Source: DATBFU01 sp046735265
GTDB lineage: Bacteria; Acidobacteriota; Thermoanaerobaculia; UBA5066; Gp7-AA6
DNA length: 21,670 bases
Assembly (NCBI GenBank): GCA_046735265.1
Contig: JBKPSZ010000100.1
Location: 1 to 21,670 of the forward strand
Reading direction: 5' to 3'
Shown: positions 1 through 6,888 of the stretch, piece by piece
Position numbering within the stretch: position 1 is the stretch's first letter
Layout: each line of letters begins with the position of its first letter
The notes under the pieces: generated by a model
Seen by the model: only the letters and a program-made list of their open reading frames with translations
Databases searched by the model: none
What the model was told of the DNA's origin: nothing
Translations under genes and position numbers: made by a program

Positions 1-1870
1 AGGAGGACCGGGTGCCGGATCTTCTGGAGGCACGCGCGGAGATTACCGCCACGGCCGCCGGCGTGACGCCAGGAATCCGCGACGCCTCTCCGAGTGTGAG
101 CGGACGGCGGCGCTGGCACTTCTCGATGACTTCCCGCGACAGGCCCGGAATCGCTTCGTAGGAGAGATCGGGAGGGATCGGCTGCCTCTCGAGCGGCTTC
201 AAGCGCTCCACTTTCTCCAGTTCGCGCCGGATGTAGCCTTCGTACCGGATGCGGCTTTCGAGTATCGCCCGGTCCTCGCGGGTCAGTCCGTCGAACGGCT
301 CCGGCGACCAGGCGGCCACATCTTCTATAGACAAGTCGTTTCTTTTCAATAGATTGCGTACAGTGGTCGGCGCGTCGACGTCGACACCGAGCGCGGCGGC
401 GATTTCCTGGCGGACTGCCCTGGTGGGTAAAATAGTCACACTCCCCACGCGATCCATCGCCTCCTCGATCCGTCGTTCGCTCCGCATCGCGCGATCGTAC
501 TCGGCGTCGCCGACGAGCCCCAGGCGCCGTCCGTGCGGCAGAAGCCGCGCCAGGACCGAATCGACGCCCAGCAGGAGCCGGTACTCGGCGCGCGACGTGA
601 AAAGCCGATACGGCTCTTCGAGCCCCTTGCCGATCAGGTCGTCGATCATCACCGCGGCATAGGCCTCCGACCGGTCGAGGACGAACGGCTCTTCGCCCCG
701 GATCGAGAGCGCCGCGTTGATGCCCGCCCATAGGCCTTGCGCCGCTGCCTCCTCGTAGCCCGACGTGCCGTTGATCTGGCCGGCGAGAAAGAGTCCCGGC
801 ACCGAGTGCGCCTCGAGTGTCGAGCGCAGCTGCTCGGGGAAGCTGTAGTCGTACTCGACGGCGTATCCCGGCCGAAGCATCACGGCGCGACGAAGTCCCG
901 GAATCTCGTCCAGGATCCGCCGTTGGATTTCCTCCGGCAGCGAGGTCGAGAGGCCGTTGACGTAGATCTCCACCACGGACCAGCCCTCGGGCTCGAGAAA
1001 GATCGTGTGCTTCGGCTTGTCGGCGAACTTGACGACCTTGTCTTCCACCGACGGGCAGTAGCGCGGGCCGATGCCGCGGATCTGTCCCGAGTACATCGGG
1101 CTCCGATGCAGGTTCTCGCGGATCAGCGCGTGGACGCGCTCGTTGGTCGAAGTCAGCCAGCACAGGGCCTGCGTCCGCGGGAGCCGCTCGGTGCGGAAGG
1201 AGAACGGAACGGGCGGCTCGTCTCCCGCCTGCGGTTCGCACGCCGCGTAGTCGACCGAGTCGCGGTGCACGCGCGGCGGCGTGCCTGTCTTGAAACGGCC
1301 GAGACGCAGCCCCAGCCGCTCGAGCGAGCCCGACAGGCCGCGCGCCGACGCCTCGCCGATCCGGCCGCCCTCCGTCTGCCGCTCCCCTGTGTGCATGAGG
1401 CCGCGGAGGAAGGTTCCGGTGGTCACGACCACCGCTCGCGCGGCGATCCTTTCTCCGTCCTCGGTCGCAACGCCCGAGATGCGGCCATCGTCGAAGAGAA
1501 GCGCCTCTCCCATGCCTTCGATCAATGTGAGCCCCGGCGTCGCTTCGAGCGCCGAGCGCGCCCGTTGCGCGTAGAGAGCCCGATCGCACTGCGCGCGCGG
1601 TCCCCAGACCGCCGGGCCGCGCGAGCGGTTCAAGATCCGGAACTGGATTCCGGCGGCGTCGGCGAGCATGCCCATGAGGCCGCCCAGCGCGTCGATTTCG
1701 CGCACGAGCTGCCCCTTCGCGAGGCCGCCGATCGCGGGGTTGCAGGACATCCGGCCGATTGACGCGAGGTCGGCGGTCAGGAGAGCCGTCCGGCAACCCA
1801 TCCGCGCCGCGGCATGGGCCGCCTCGATCCCCGCGTGGCCCCCACCGAGGACGAGGACGTCGTAGGTCAC
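1..1870 (-). CDS. mnmG: MnmG (GidA), tRNA uridine-5-carboxymethylaminomethyl modification FAD enzyme, 3' end outside window
   Basis: With MnmE this FAD- and NADH-dependent enzyme installs the cmnm5 group on U34 of tRNAs reading NNA/NNG codons. The reverse strand from 1870 downward begins VTYDVLVLGGGHAGIEAA, a dinucleotide-binding GxGxxG motif at residues 9-14. The motif SCNPAIGG follows, with the conserved Cys at 43, and the second conserved Cys lies in CPSVEDK at residue 272. The C-terminal GEASRIPGVTPAAV region (about 594-607) is present. 623 codons are visible and the family is about 620-630 residues, so only a few residues and the stop are missing past base 1. The start is GTG at 1868-1870: an in-frame TGA lies upstream and the motif starts at once. 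No Shine-Dalgarno sequence is evident. It is separated from mnmE by 74 bases and is probably co-transcribed with it. No frameshift seen. Confidence 0.96.
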   Translation of the reverse strand, partial: MTYDVLVLGGGHAGIEAAHAAARMGCRTALLTADLASIGRMSCNPAIGGLAKGQLVREIDALGGLMGMLADAAGIQFRILNRSRGPAVWGPRAQCDRALYAQRARSALEATPGLTLIEGMGEALLFDDGRISGVATEDGERIAARAVVVTTGTFLRGLMHTGERQTEGGRIGEASARGLSGSLERLGLRLGRFKTGTPPRVHRDSVDYAACEPQAGDEPPVPFSFRTERLPRTQALCWLTSTNERVHALIRENLHRSPMYSGQIRGIGPRYCPSVEDKVVKFADKPKHTIFLEPEGWSVVEIYVNGLSTSLPEEIQRRILDEIPGLRRAVMLRPGYAVEYDYSFPEQLRSTLEAHSVPGLFLAGQINGTSGYEEAAAQGLWAGINAALSIRGEEPFVLDRSEAYAAVMIDDLIGKGLEEPYRLFTSRAEYRLLLGVDSVLARLLPHGRRLGLVGDAEYDRAMRSERRIEEAMDRVGSVTILPTRAVRQEIAAALGVDVDAPTTVRNLLKRNDLSIEDVAAWSPEPFDGLTREDRAILESRIRYEGYIRRELEKVERLKPLERQPIPPDLSYEAIPGLSREVIEKCQRRRPLTLGEASRIPGVTPAAVAVISARASRRSGTRSS

Positions 1871-1895
1871 GGAAGAAAAACTATCAGGTGCGGGC

Positions 1896-1930
1896 GGACT
1901 ACGGACTCAGGACGAAGGACTTCGGACCGG
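1896..1930. repeat. GGAC-word repeats in the mnmE-mnmG spacer
   Basis: The 74-base spacer between mnmE and mnmG contains the word GGAC repeated at irregular 5-9 base intervals. The 12-mer GGACTACGGACT at 1896-1907 occurs again at 6787-6798 in the dnaA upstream region. No reverse-complement arm is visible here, unlike the larger hairpin spacers of this window. Function unknown. Confidence 0.6.
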
Positions 1931-1944
1931 AAGGGGACGCCGGA

Positions 1945-3303
1945 CTATTTTCCGATGCAGAACGTCGAGAAGATCCTCTGCAGCACGTCTTCGGTCGTCG
2001 TCTCTCCAAAAAGATCCGCCAGCGCGTCGATCGCATCGTGGACGCGAGAGGCGGCGTACTCGGGAGACTCTCCGCGGGAGAGCGACTCGAGAGCGCTCGC
2101 GGCCTCTCGCCGCGCGCGGTCGGCGAGATCTTTCTGCCGCGCCGAGGAGACGACTTCGGCGCTCCCCTCGGCGTCGAGGCTCGAGGAGATCTCGCGCGCG
2201 AGGCGGTCTCGCAGCGCCGTCCCGGCGCCGGGAGAGAGGCCGCAGACGGCCAGGACGTCGCCGTTGGATGAGAAGGCGGGAGCGAGGTCGATCTTGTTCG
2301 CGACGAGGAGGACCGGAGTCCCGTCGGCGGCGGGAATCGACGCCCTCTCCGATTCGGAGAGGCCTGCGGCCGCCTCGAAGACGTAGAGGACGAGCTCGGC
2401 GCGATCGGCCTCCTCTCGCGCGCGCTCGACGCCGATTCGCTCGACCGTGTCGCCCGTCTCCCGCAGACCCGCCGTGTCCACGACCGTGACTGGCACGCCG
2501 GCGAGGTCCACGGACGCTTCGAGCGCGTCGCGCGTGGTTCCCGGAATCGCCGTCACGATCGCGCGGGAGCTTCCGCAGAGCGCGTTGAAGAGCGTCGATT
2601 TCCCGGCGTTGGGTCGGCCGAGGATCGCGACGCGGCATCCGGCCGAGAGCAGCCGGCCCGTCCGGTACGTCTCGAGGAGCCGGTTGAGCTCCGCGACTGC
2701 CGTCTCGAGGCACGTCGCGACTCCTTGCGGAACCGCCGCGCCCACGTCCTCGGCGAAGTCGACGCTCGAATCGAGGCCGACGGCGGCGGCGAGCAAGTCC
2801 TCCCGGACCGACGCGAAGCGCCGCGAGAGGCCCCCCTCGAGACGCCGGACCGAAAATCGCGCCGCCGCCGCGGTGCGCGCTTCCACGAGCTCCGCCACCG
2901 CTTCGGCGCTCGGAAGATCCATCTTGCCGCGGAGGAAAGCGCGCTCGGTGAACTCGCCGGGGCGCGCCGCGCGAGCCCCCGCGCCGACGGCCGCGGCGAG
3001 AATCCTGTCGATGACCACCGGGCTGCCGTGGACCGAGATCTCCGCCACGTCCTCCCCCGTGTAGGAAGCGGGGGCGGGAAAGAAGGTCACGAGGCCGCGA
3101 TCGATTTCCGCGCCCGAGCCGTCACGGAGGGCGGCGAGAGTCGCGCGGCGAGGCGAGAGGGGATCGAGGAGCGCAGGGCAGAGCCGAGCGAGGATGCCGC
3201 GCGTCTCCGGTCCCGAAAGTCTCAGGACGGCGAGCGCGGACCGTCCGGGCGGCGTCGCCAAGGCGACGATCGTGTCGAGGTGAGAGACGGTCGGGGGACG
3301 CAT
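1945..3303 (-). CDS. mnmE: MnmE (TrmE), tRNA modification GTPase
   Basis: This GTPase partners MnmG in wobble-uridine modification and uses a formyl-tetrahydrofolate-derived carbon. The protein is 452 aa, normal for the family. Residues 1-120 form the folate-binding N-domain (TIVALATPPGRSALAVLRLSG, then SYTGEDVAEISVHG). The G domain carries G1 GRPNAGKS (229-236), the TTRD loop (256-259), G3 DTAG (276-279) and G4 NKID (336-339). The invariant C-terminal FCIGK (448-452), which holds the catalytic Cys, is intact. The start is ATG at 3301-3303. The 30 bases before it are ATCGG-type repeat with no ribosome binding site, so translation may be leaderless or rely on an unrecognised signal. It is followed by mnmG on the same strand. 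Confidence 0.97.
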   Translation of the reverse strand: MRPPTVSHLDTIVALATPPGRSALAVLRLSGPETRGILARLCPALLDPLSPRRATLAALRDGSGAEIDRGLVTFFPAPASYTGEDVAEISVHGSPVVIDRILAAAVGAGARAARPGEFTERAFLRGKMDLPSAEAVAELVEARTAAAARFSVRRLEGGLSRRFASVREDLLAAAVGLDSSVDFAEDVGAAVPQGVATCLETAVAELNRLLETYRTGRLLSAGCRVAILGRPNAGKSTLFNALCGSSRAIVTAIPGTTRDALEASVDLAGVPVTVVDTAGLRETGDTVERIGVERAREEADRAELVLYVFEAAAGLSESERASIPAADGTPVLLVANKIDLAPAFSSNGDVLAVCGLSPGAGTALRDRLAREISSSLDAEGSAEVVSSARQKDLADRARREAASALESLSRGESPEYAASRVHDAIDALADLFGETTTEDVLQRIFSTFCIGK

Positions 3304-3443
3304 GAGGAATCGGGAGATCGGATCATCGGGTCATCGGGTCATCGGGTCATCGGAGATTCCGTAGCCGTGGTTCGCGAACTCACCCCATGACGACTCTCGG
3401 ACCCTCTCCGATTTCCCGATCTCCCGATCGGCCGATCACCGAT
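3304..3443. repeat. Two-armed ATCGG-word hairpin spacer between jag and mnmE
   Basis: No gene is present in these 140 bases. The left arm (3306-3354) holds GGAATCGGGAGATCGG followed by a near-perfect 8-bp tandem, TCATCGGG, about four copies at 3323-3354. The right arm (3408-3443) is the reverse complement theme (CCGAT, CCCGATCTCCCGAT). Thirteen bases at 3309-3321 pair perfectly with 3416-3428, and the pairing extends imperfectly to 3329/3408. The loop is about 80 bases. The 16-mer at 3306-3321 recurs inverted at 17869-17884. Whether it acts as a terminator, an RNA structure or a protein site is unknown. Confidence 0.8.
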
Positions 3444-4172
3444 CTATCTCCCCTTGAGCTTGACCGCGACGCGCTTCAAGAAACCGCTGCCCTCGCTCTC
3501 GGTCTCGACCTCCGGGTCCTCGGCGAGCGCGAGATGCACGAGGCGCCGCTCGGCAGGCGGAAGCGGCGGAAGCAGCTGCGGGCGCAGCGTGCGCTTGGCC
3601 TCTTCCGCGGAGCGGTGGGCGAGCTCTTCCAGGGTCTCTTTCTGATGGCGTCGGAATCCTTCCGCGTCGAGTCGCGGGTGCACCGGATGGCCGAGGCGCT
3701 TTCCGGCGATCCGGGCGACGAGCACTTCGAGGCCGTTCAACCCTTCGCCCTTGTTGACGAGAAGACCCTCGACGTCGTCGCCGATGAGCTCGAAGACCAT
3801 CTCGTCGCCGGAGGCGCGCCGTCGCATCTCGACCAGAAAGCCCGCGGCCGAGAGCAACTCCGCCAGGGTCGCCTCCACGGCGGCCCAGTCCTCCTCGGTC
3901 GCGGGCGCGCCGGACGCCGCGGGCGGCGGCGCCTGCTCCGGCTCGGTCGAACGTGTCGGCGGAACCACTTCCGGAAGCCGGTCCGCTCCGGCGACGATCT
4001 CTCCCCCGGCCGCTCCGGCAGCCGGTTCCTCGACCTCGATCTCGACCACGCGCCCGCCCCAGAAGGACTTCTCGTCGCGGATGATCCGATACCGGAGCCC
4101 TTCCGCCGCGACGCCGCGCTCCCGCGCCGCCGTCTCCACCGCTTCCGTTTCGCTCTTGCCTTCGTATCTCAC
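3444..4172 (-). CDS. jag: KhpB/Jag-family RNA-binding protein (Jag-N, KH, R3H)
   Basis: Jag/KhpB is a cytoplasmic RNA-binding protein often encoded after yidC. The 242-aa product shows the Jag-N domain at 1-50 (RYEGKSETEAVETAARERG, KSFWGG). A Pro/Ala-rich linker follows at about 51-93, then a KH domain at about 95-170 and an R3H domain at about 175-242 (ERRLVH with the R-x3-H pair R209/H213, ending FLKRVAVKLKGR). Oddity: the KH GxxG loop reads as V-N-K-G-E-G at 139-144, so the canonical glycine loop appears shortened and the first Gly is lost. The start is GTG at 4170-4172, chosen because it gives the family N-terminus; a weak GAAGGGG lies about 10 bases upstream. It sits 43 bases after yidC in the rpmH operon. 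Confidence 0.92.
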   Translation of the reverse strand: MRYEGKSETEAVETAARERGVAAEGLRYRIIRDEKSFWGGRVVEIEVEEPAAGAAGGEIVAGADRLPEVVPPTRSTEPEQAPPPAASGAPATEEDWAAVEATLAELLSAAGFLVEMRRRASGDEMVFELIGDDVEGLLVNKGEGLNGLEVLVARIAGKRLGHPVHPRLDAEGFRRHQKETLEELAHRSAEEAKRTLRPQLLPPLPPAERRLVHLALAEDPEVETESEGSGFLKRVAVKLKGR

Positions 4173-4215
4173 ATCCCACGCCCCTTCGAGCCGGGGGTTC
4201 GAGGCCCCGGCGTTT

Positions 4216-5865
4216 CTATCGTTCGGCTCCCTTCGCCTTGGCGATCCGCGCCGCGGCCCCCTTGGGCTTACCCTCCGGCTCCGGGTCCTTGACGATCCGG
4301 TTGATCAATACCTGCTGAAGGATCGTCAGGACGTTCGAGAAGAGCCAGTAGAGCACGAGCCCGGACGGCATGTCTTTCAGGAAAAACCCCCACAGGAGCG
4401 GCATCGCCATGAAGATCTTCTTCTGCGTCGGATCGGCGGTCGATGGGGTCATCGCCTGCTGCACGTACATCGACACGATCATGAGAATCAGCAGGACGTA
4501 CGTGTGGTCCACCGCCGAGAGATCCTTGATCCACAGTGCGAAGGGGGCGTGCCGCAGCTCGATCGACCGCGACAGCACGTTGTAGAACGCGACCAGGATC
4601 GGGAGCTGCAGGAGGATCGGCAAGCACCCGCTCATCGGGTTGTACCCTTCCGCCTGGTAGAGCGTCATCAGCTCCTGATTCATCTTCGCCCGCTGCGCGG
4701 CGTCGGTTCGGGCCTTCTTGTACTTGTCCCGGATCGCGTTCATCTTCGGCGCGAGCTTCTGCATCTTCTTCATGGATGCGTAGCTCTTGTGCATCAGCGG
4801 GAAGAGCAGGATGCGGATGGCGAGCGTCACGAGGAGGATCGCCGCGCCCCAGTTGCCGACCCAGCCGTAGGTGCGCTTCAGGAGCCAGAGAAGCGGCCGC
4901 GCGAGGACTCCGTACCAGCCGAAGTCGACGGTCCGCTCGAGGCCGAGGTGAAGGCTCTCGAGCGCTTCGACGTCCTTCGGGCCGAAGTAAGCGCGGCCAC
5001 CGACCTCCCCCGTCGCCGCGAGCGACGCCATGACCGTCGGCAGCCGCTTGCCCGCCGCGTCCTGCGTCACGAAGGCGCGCAAGTGGGCCGACGCCGGCCG
5101 ATCCGGCAGGAACACGGCGAGGAAGTAGTTGTCCTCGATTCCCGCGAAGCCGCGGCCGGGGATGCTCCAGGAAACTCCCTTCTCGTCCTTCTCGAGCTTT
5201 TCGGCGCGAATTCGCTCCATGCCGCTCGCCGAGGTGGCGACACCGGTCGCCGGCATGACGTAGCGGTTGCCCAGGTCTTGCGGGGTCGGATTGCGAAGGC
5301 CCGTTCCGAGCGAGACCTCGAAGGGCGGCCCGACGACGGCGACCGACACGTCGAAGAGATAGCCGTCGGCGATCCGGATCTGCTTGGTGACCTGCAGCCG
5401 GCCGTCGGAGAAGGTCAGCCGCGCTTCGCGGTCGGACTTCTTTTCGACGGCGAAGAGGGCGGCGGAGACGCGTCTTGTGTCCTCCGCCCGGCCGGGGAAC
5501 TCGACTGCGAGCGGGCGCATCGCCGGCGGAGGCAGCTGCCGGACGAGCTCGAGCGGCCGTTTCTGATCGTCCGTGTATTTCTTCAGGACCACCGAGGACA
5601 GGACGGCTCCGCGGTTGGAAAGCGTGAGCTCGAGAACGTCGTTTCGGAGGACCGTCGCGCTCTCTTCCGCCGCCGCGACCGGGGCGATCGCCGCGGCGGC
5701 GGGCGGCGCGGCGGAGACGGCCTCGGAGGCGGCCGGAGACGGAGAAACCGCCGCCGGAGGCGGAGCGGCCGGGCGCGCCGGCGGCTTCGGCTTCGGAACG
5801 ACGAATTCCCAGAGAACGAGCACCGCGAGAGACAGCGCGGCGGCGAGGAGAAGGCGCTTTTCCAA
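4216..5865 (-). CDS. yidC: YidC membrane protein insertase
   Basis: YidC inserts and folds inner-membrane proteins, alone or with SecYEG. From the TTG at 5863-5865 the protein is 549 aa and begins MEKRLLLAAALSLAVLVLWEF, an N-terminal membrane segment. A Pro/Ala linker and a large periplasmic beta domain (about 70-320) follow, as in Gram-negative YidC. The conserved core has five membrane segments from about residue 334. It includes the hydrophilic-groove arginine R351 in LAIRILLFPL, the cytoplasmic hairpin KMQKLAPKM, and GYNPMSGCLPILLQLPI. The C-terminus is basic. A longer reading to 6069 would run through yidD and is rejected. The TTG is preceded by GAAGGG at good spacing, and the gene starts 10 bases after the yidD stop. 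No frameshift. Confidence 0.96.
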   Translation of the reverse strand: MEKRLLLAAALSLAVLVLWEFVVPKPKPPARPAAPPPAAVSPSPAASEAVSAAPPAAAAIAPVAAAEESATVLRNDVLELTLSNRGAVLSSVVLKKYTDDQKRPLELVRQLPPPAMRPLAVEFPGRAEDTRRVSAALFAVEKKSDREARLTFSDGRLQVTKQIRIADGYLFDVSVAVVGPPFEVSLGTGLRNPTPQDLGNRYVMPATGVATSASGMERIRAEKLEKDEKGVSWSIPGRGFAGIEDNYFLAVFLPDRPASAHLRAFVTQDAAGKRLPTVMASLAATGEVGGRAYFGPKDVEALESLHLGLERTVDFGWYGVLARPLLWLLKRTYGWVGNWGAAILLVTLAIRILLFPLMHKSYASMKKMQKLAPKMNAIRDKYKKARTDAAQRAKMNQELMTLYQAEGYNPMSGCLPILLQLPILVAFYNVLSRSIELRHAPFALWIKDLSAVDHTYVLLILMIVSMYVQQAMTPSTADPTQKKIFMAMPLLWGFFLKDMPSGLVLYWLFSNVLTILQQVLINRIVKDPEPEGKPKGAAARIAKAKGAER

Positions 5866-5875
5866 AACTAGCCCT

Positions 5876-6121
5876 TCACGGAACCGGATCGAAGCCGCCG
5901 CGGCGGAAGGGGTGGCACCGCGCGAGGCGGCGAAGAGCCAGGATCGACCCTCGCGCGAACCCGTGCCTCTCGATGGCTTCGCGGGCGTATACCGAGCACG
6001 TCGGCTCGTAACGGCAGGCCTTCGGGAGCCAGGGAGAAATGGCCGACTTGTAGAAAGCGAGAAGCGCAATGACGCCGCGCGAGAGAACGCCCGGCCGGAC
6101 GTCGGAGGGCGCCGCGCTCAC
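5876..6121 (-). CDS. yidD: YidD membrane protein insertion efficiency factor
   Basis: This small membrane-associated protein helps YidC-dependent insertion. The reading frame gives 81 aa, within the usual 70-90. It carries the signature CRYEPTCSVYAREAIERHG with its conserved cysteines, preceded by an amphipathic IALLAFYKSAISPWLP segment and ending CHPFRRGGFDPVP. The open frame continues upstream to 6412, but that part is the shadow of rnpA. The start is GTG at 6119-6121, which overlaps the rnpA TGA as GTGA, indicating translational coupling. yidC follows 10 bases later. Confidence 0.93.
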   Translation of the reverse strand: MSAAPSDVRPGVLSRGVIALLAFYKSAISPWLPKACRYEPTCSVYAREAIERHGFARGSILALRRLARCHPFRRGGFDPVP

Positions 6122-6486
6122 TTCAATCGCGCAATCGCGCGGCGCACGGTCTCGCGGTACTCCCTCAGGAGCTCCTCGAACGAGGCCTCGGCCGCCGGAG
6201 GCCGCACGTGCACGACGAGGTCGGCCCGCATCTCTCCGAAGACGTCCCGGTTCCGGCGAAAAATCTCCCGGACGCGTCGACGGAGGCGGTTGCGCACTGC
6301 GGCGCCGCCCGCCCGCCGGGGCACCGAGATGCCGATTCGGGAGGAGTCGGAGCTCGATCGCACGAAGACTTGGAGGAGGCGCCCCGAGAGGCGGACGCCG
6401 GACGCGTAGCACGCTTCGAATTCCCTTCGTTTTCGAAGGCGGTCGCCGCGAGAGAACGTCTCCCGGGCGGCCGGACCCGAGTTCAC
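6118..6486 (-). CDS. rnpA: Ribonuclease P protein component
   Basis: This is the protein subunit that assists RNase P RNA in 5' maturation of tRNA. With the GTG start at 6484-6486 it is 122 aa, typical for the family. FSRGDRLRKRREFEACYASG is the N-terminal signature. The RNR motif AVRNRLRRRVREIFR lies at about 73-87, and ISVPRRAGGA precedes it. The start is chosen because GTGA overlaps the rpmH stop, the same arrangement as rnpA/yidD. The open frame upstream to 6762 merely crosses rpmH. The protein is rich in Arg, as expected. Confidence 0.95.
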   Translation of the reverse strand: MNSGPAARETFSRGDRLRKRREFEACYASGVRLSGRLLQVFVRSSSDSSRIGISVPRRAGGAAVRNRLRRRVREIFRRNRDVFGEMRADLVVHVRPPAAEASFEELLREYRETVRRAIARLK

Positions 6487-6617
6487 ACTGCGAGTTTCTT
6501 GCGTCCCTTGCGGCGGCGCGCCGACAGGACGGCGCGGCCCGACCTCGTCCGCATGCGCAGGAGAAAGCCGTGCGTGCGCTTGCGCTTGCGATTGTTGGGC
6601 TGATAGGTGCGCTTCAT
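6483..6617 (-). CDS. rpmH: 50S ribosomal protein L34
   Basis: The 44-aa basic protein begins MKRTYQPNNRKRKRTHGF and ends RRRKGRKKLAV, matching L34 along its full length. ATG at 6615-6617, TGA at 6483-6485. No Shine-Dalgarno precedes it; instead a sigma70-like promoter ends 11 bases upstream. It is the first gene of the rpmH-rnpA-yidD-yidC-jag unit and diverges from dnaA across a 271-base intergenic region, the standard origin layout. Confidence 0.97.
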   Translation of the reverse strand: MKRTYQPNNRKRKRTHGFLLRMRTRSGRAVLSARRRKGRKKLAV

Positions 6618-6628
6618 GAGAAGCGGGA

Positions 6629-6657
6629 ATCCTAGGGGCGGGAGGAGGGGAAGTCAA
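6629..6657 (-). promoter_or_regulatory. Sigma70-like promoter for rpmH, near-leaderless
   Basis: On the reverse strand TTGACT (6657-6652) is followed by a 17-base spacer and TAGGAT (6634-6629). The rpmH ATG begins only 11 bases after the -10 element. With initiation 6-8 bases downstream of the -10, the 5' UTR would be about 3-6 bases, leaving no room for a Shine-Dalgarno sequence. Confidence 0.65.
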
Positions 6658-6705
6658 GGAAAGGGAGTCTGTTTTGTGGTGTCGCGTCTTCGTTCTCGAG
6701 TTTCG

Positions 6706-6798
6706 TGGTCCCTGGTCCGGTCCCCGGGACTGGATCGATCCCGGTTCGGGAGGCGTGGCCACGTTCCATGTTCGACTAGGGACAAAGGACTACGGACT
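6706..6798. repeat. GTCC / GGAC word arms upstream of dnaA
   Basis: The stretch at 6706-6725 repeats GGTCC-type words. The stretch at 6774-6798 repeats GGAC words and includes GGACTACGGACT, shared with 1896-1907. The arms are loosely reverse-complementary, resembling the two-armed spacers elsewhere in the window but more degenerate. Confidence 0.45.
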
Positions 6799-6815
6799 GG
6801 CGACTCTCCCGGCTG

Positions 6816-6821
6816 TATACT
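6816..6821 (+). promoter_or_regulatory. Possible -10 element for dnaA
   Basis: TATACT preceded by TG stands out in GC-rich surroundings 67 bases before the dnaA ATG. No convincing -35 is seen 16-18 bases upstream. Transcripts from here would carry the DnaA boxes in their leader, which would allow autoregulation. Confidence 0.4.
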
Positions 6822-6846
6822 CCCGCCCCCCGGGCGCCGCCAAAAG

Positions 6847-6878
6847 CTTTCCACAGCTGTGGAAAACCCTGCGGATAA
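6847..6878. promoter_or_regulatory. DnaA box cluster before dnaA
   Basis: CTTTCCACA (6847-6855) faces TTTTCCACA on the opposite strand (6858-6866) with a two-base gap, forming the perfect 18-bp palindrome TTTCCACAGCTGTGGAAA at 6848-6865. A third box, TTATCCGCA on the reverse strand, lies at 6870-6878. The consensus is TTATCCACA. The cluster ends 10 bases before the dnaA ATG, so bound DnaA could autorepress its own gene as well as serve the origin. Confidence 0.75.
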
Positions 6879-6888
6879 CGGGAGTTGA

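Larger units (their letters stand above)
6618..6888. other. rpmH-dnaA intergenic region, part of the candidate replication origin
   Basis: No coding sequence is supported here. The region holds the divergent rpmH promoter, a GTCC-word arm (6706-6725), a GGAC-word arm (6774-6798), a possible dnaA -10 element (TATACT at 6816-6821) and the DnaA boxes next to the dnaA start. Together with the dnaA-dnaN spacer it is the likely oriC, as in many bacteria with rpmH-dnaA-dnaN order. Strand orientation of genes flips here, which fits bidirectional replication. Confidence 0.7.

Noticed and set aside
737..1762. 341-aa plus-strand open frame opposite mnmG
   Set aside because: mnmG on the opposite strand is certain from its FAD motif and conserved cysteines.
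3323..3354. Possible CRISPR or minisatellite (TCATCGGG tandem)
   Set aside because: The period is only 8 bases with no spacers between repeats; it is part of the hairpin spacer family.
3751..5871. 706-aa plus-strand open frame opposite yidC and jag
   Set aside because: Shadow of well-identified minus-strand genes; no start signal and no family resemblance.
4216..6069. YidC start at 6069, giving 617 aa
   Set aside because: The extra N-terminus overlaps yidD and has no membrane segment; the TTG at 5865 has a ribosome binding site and yields the family N-terminus.
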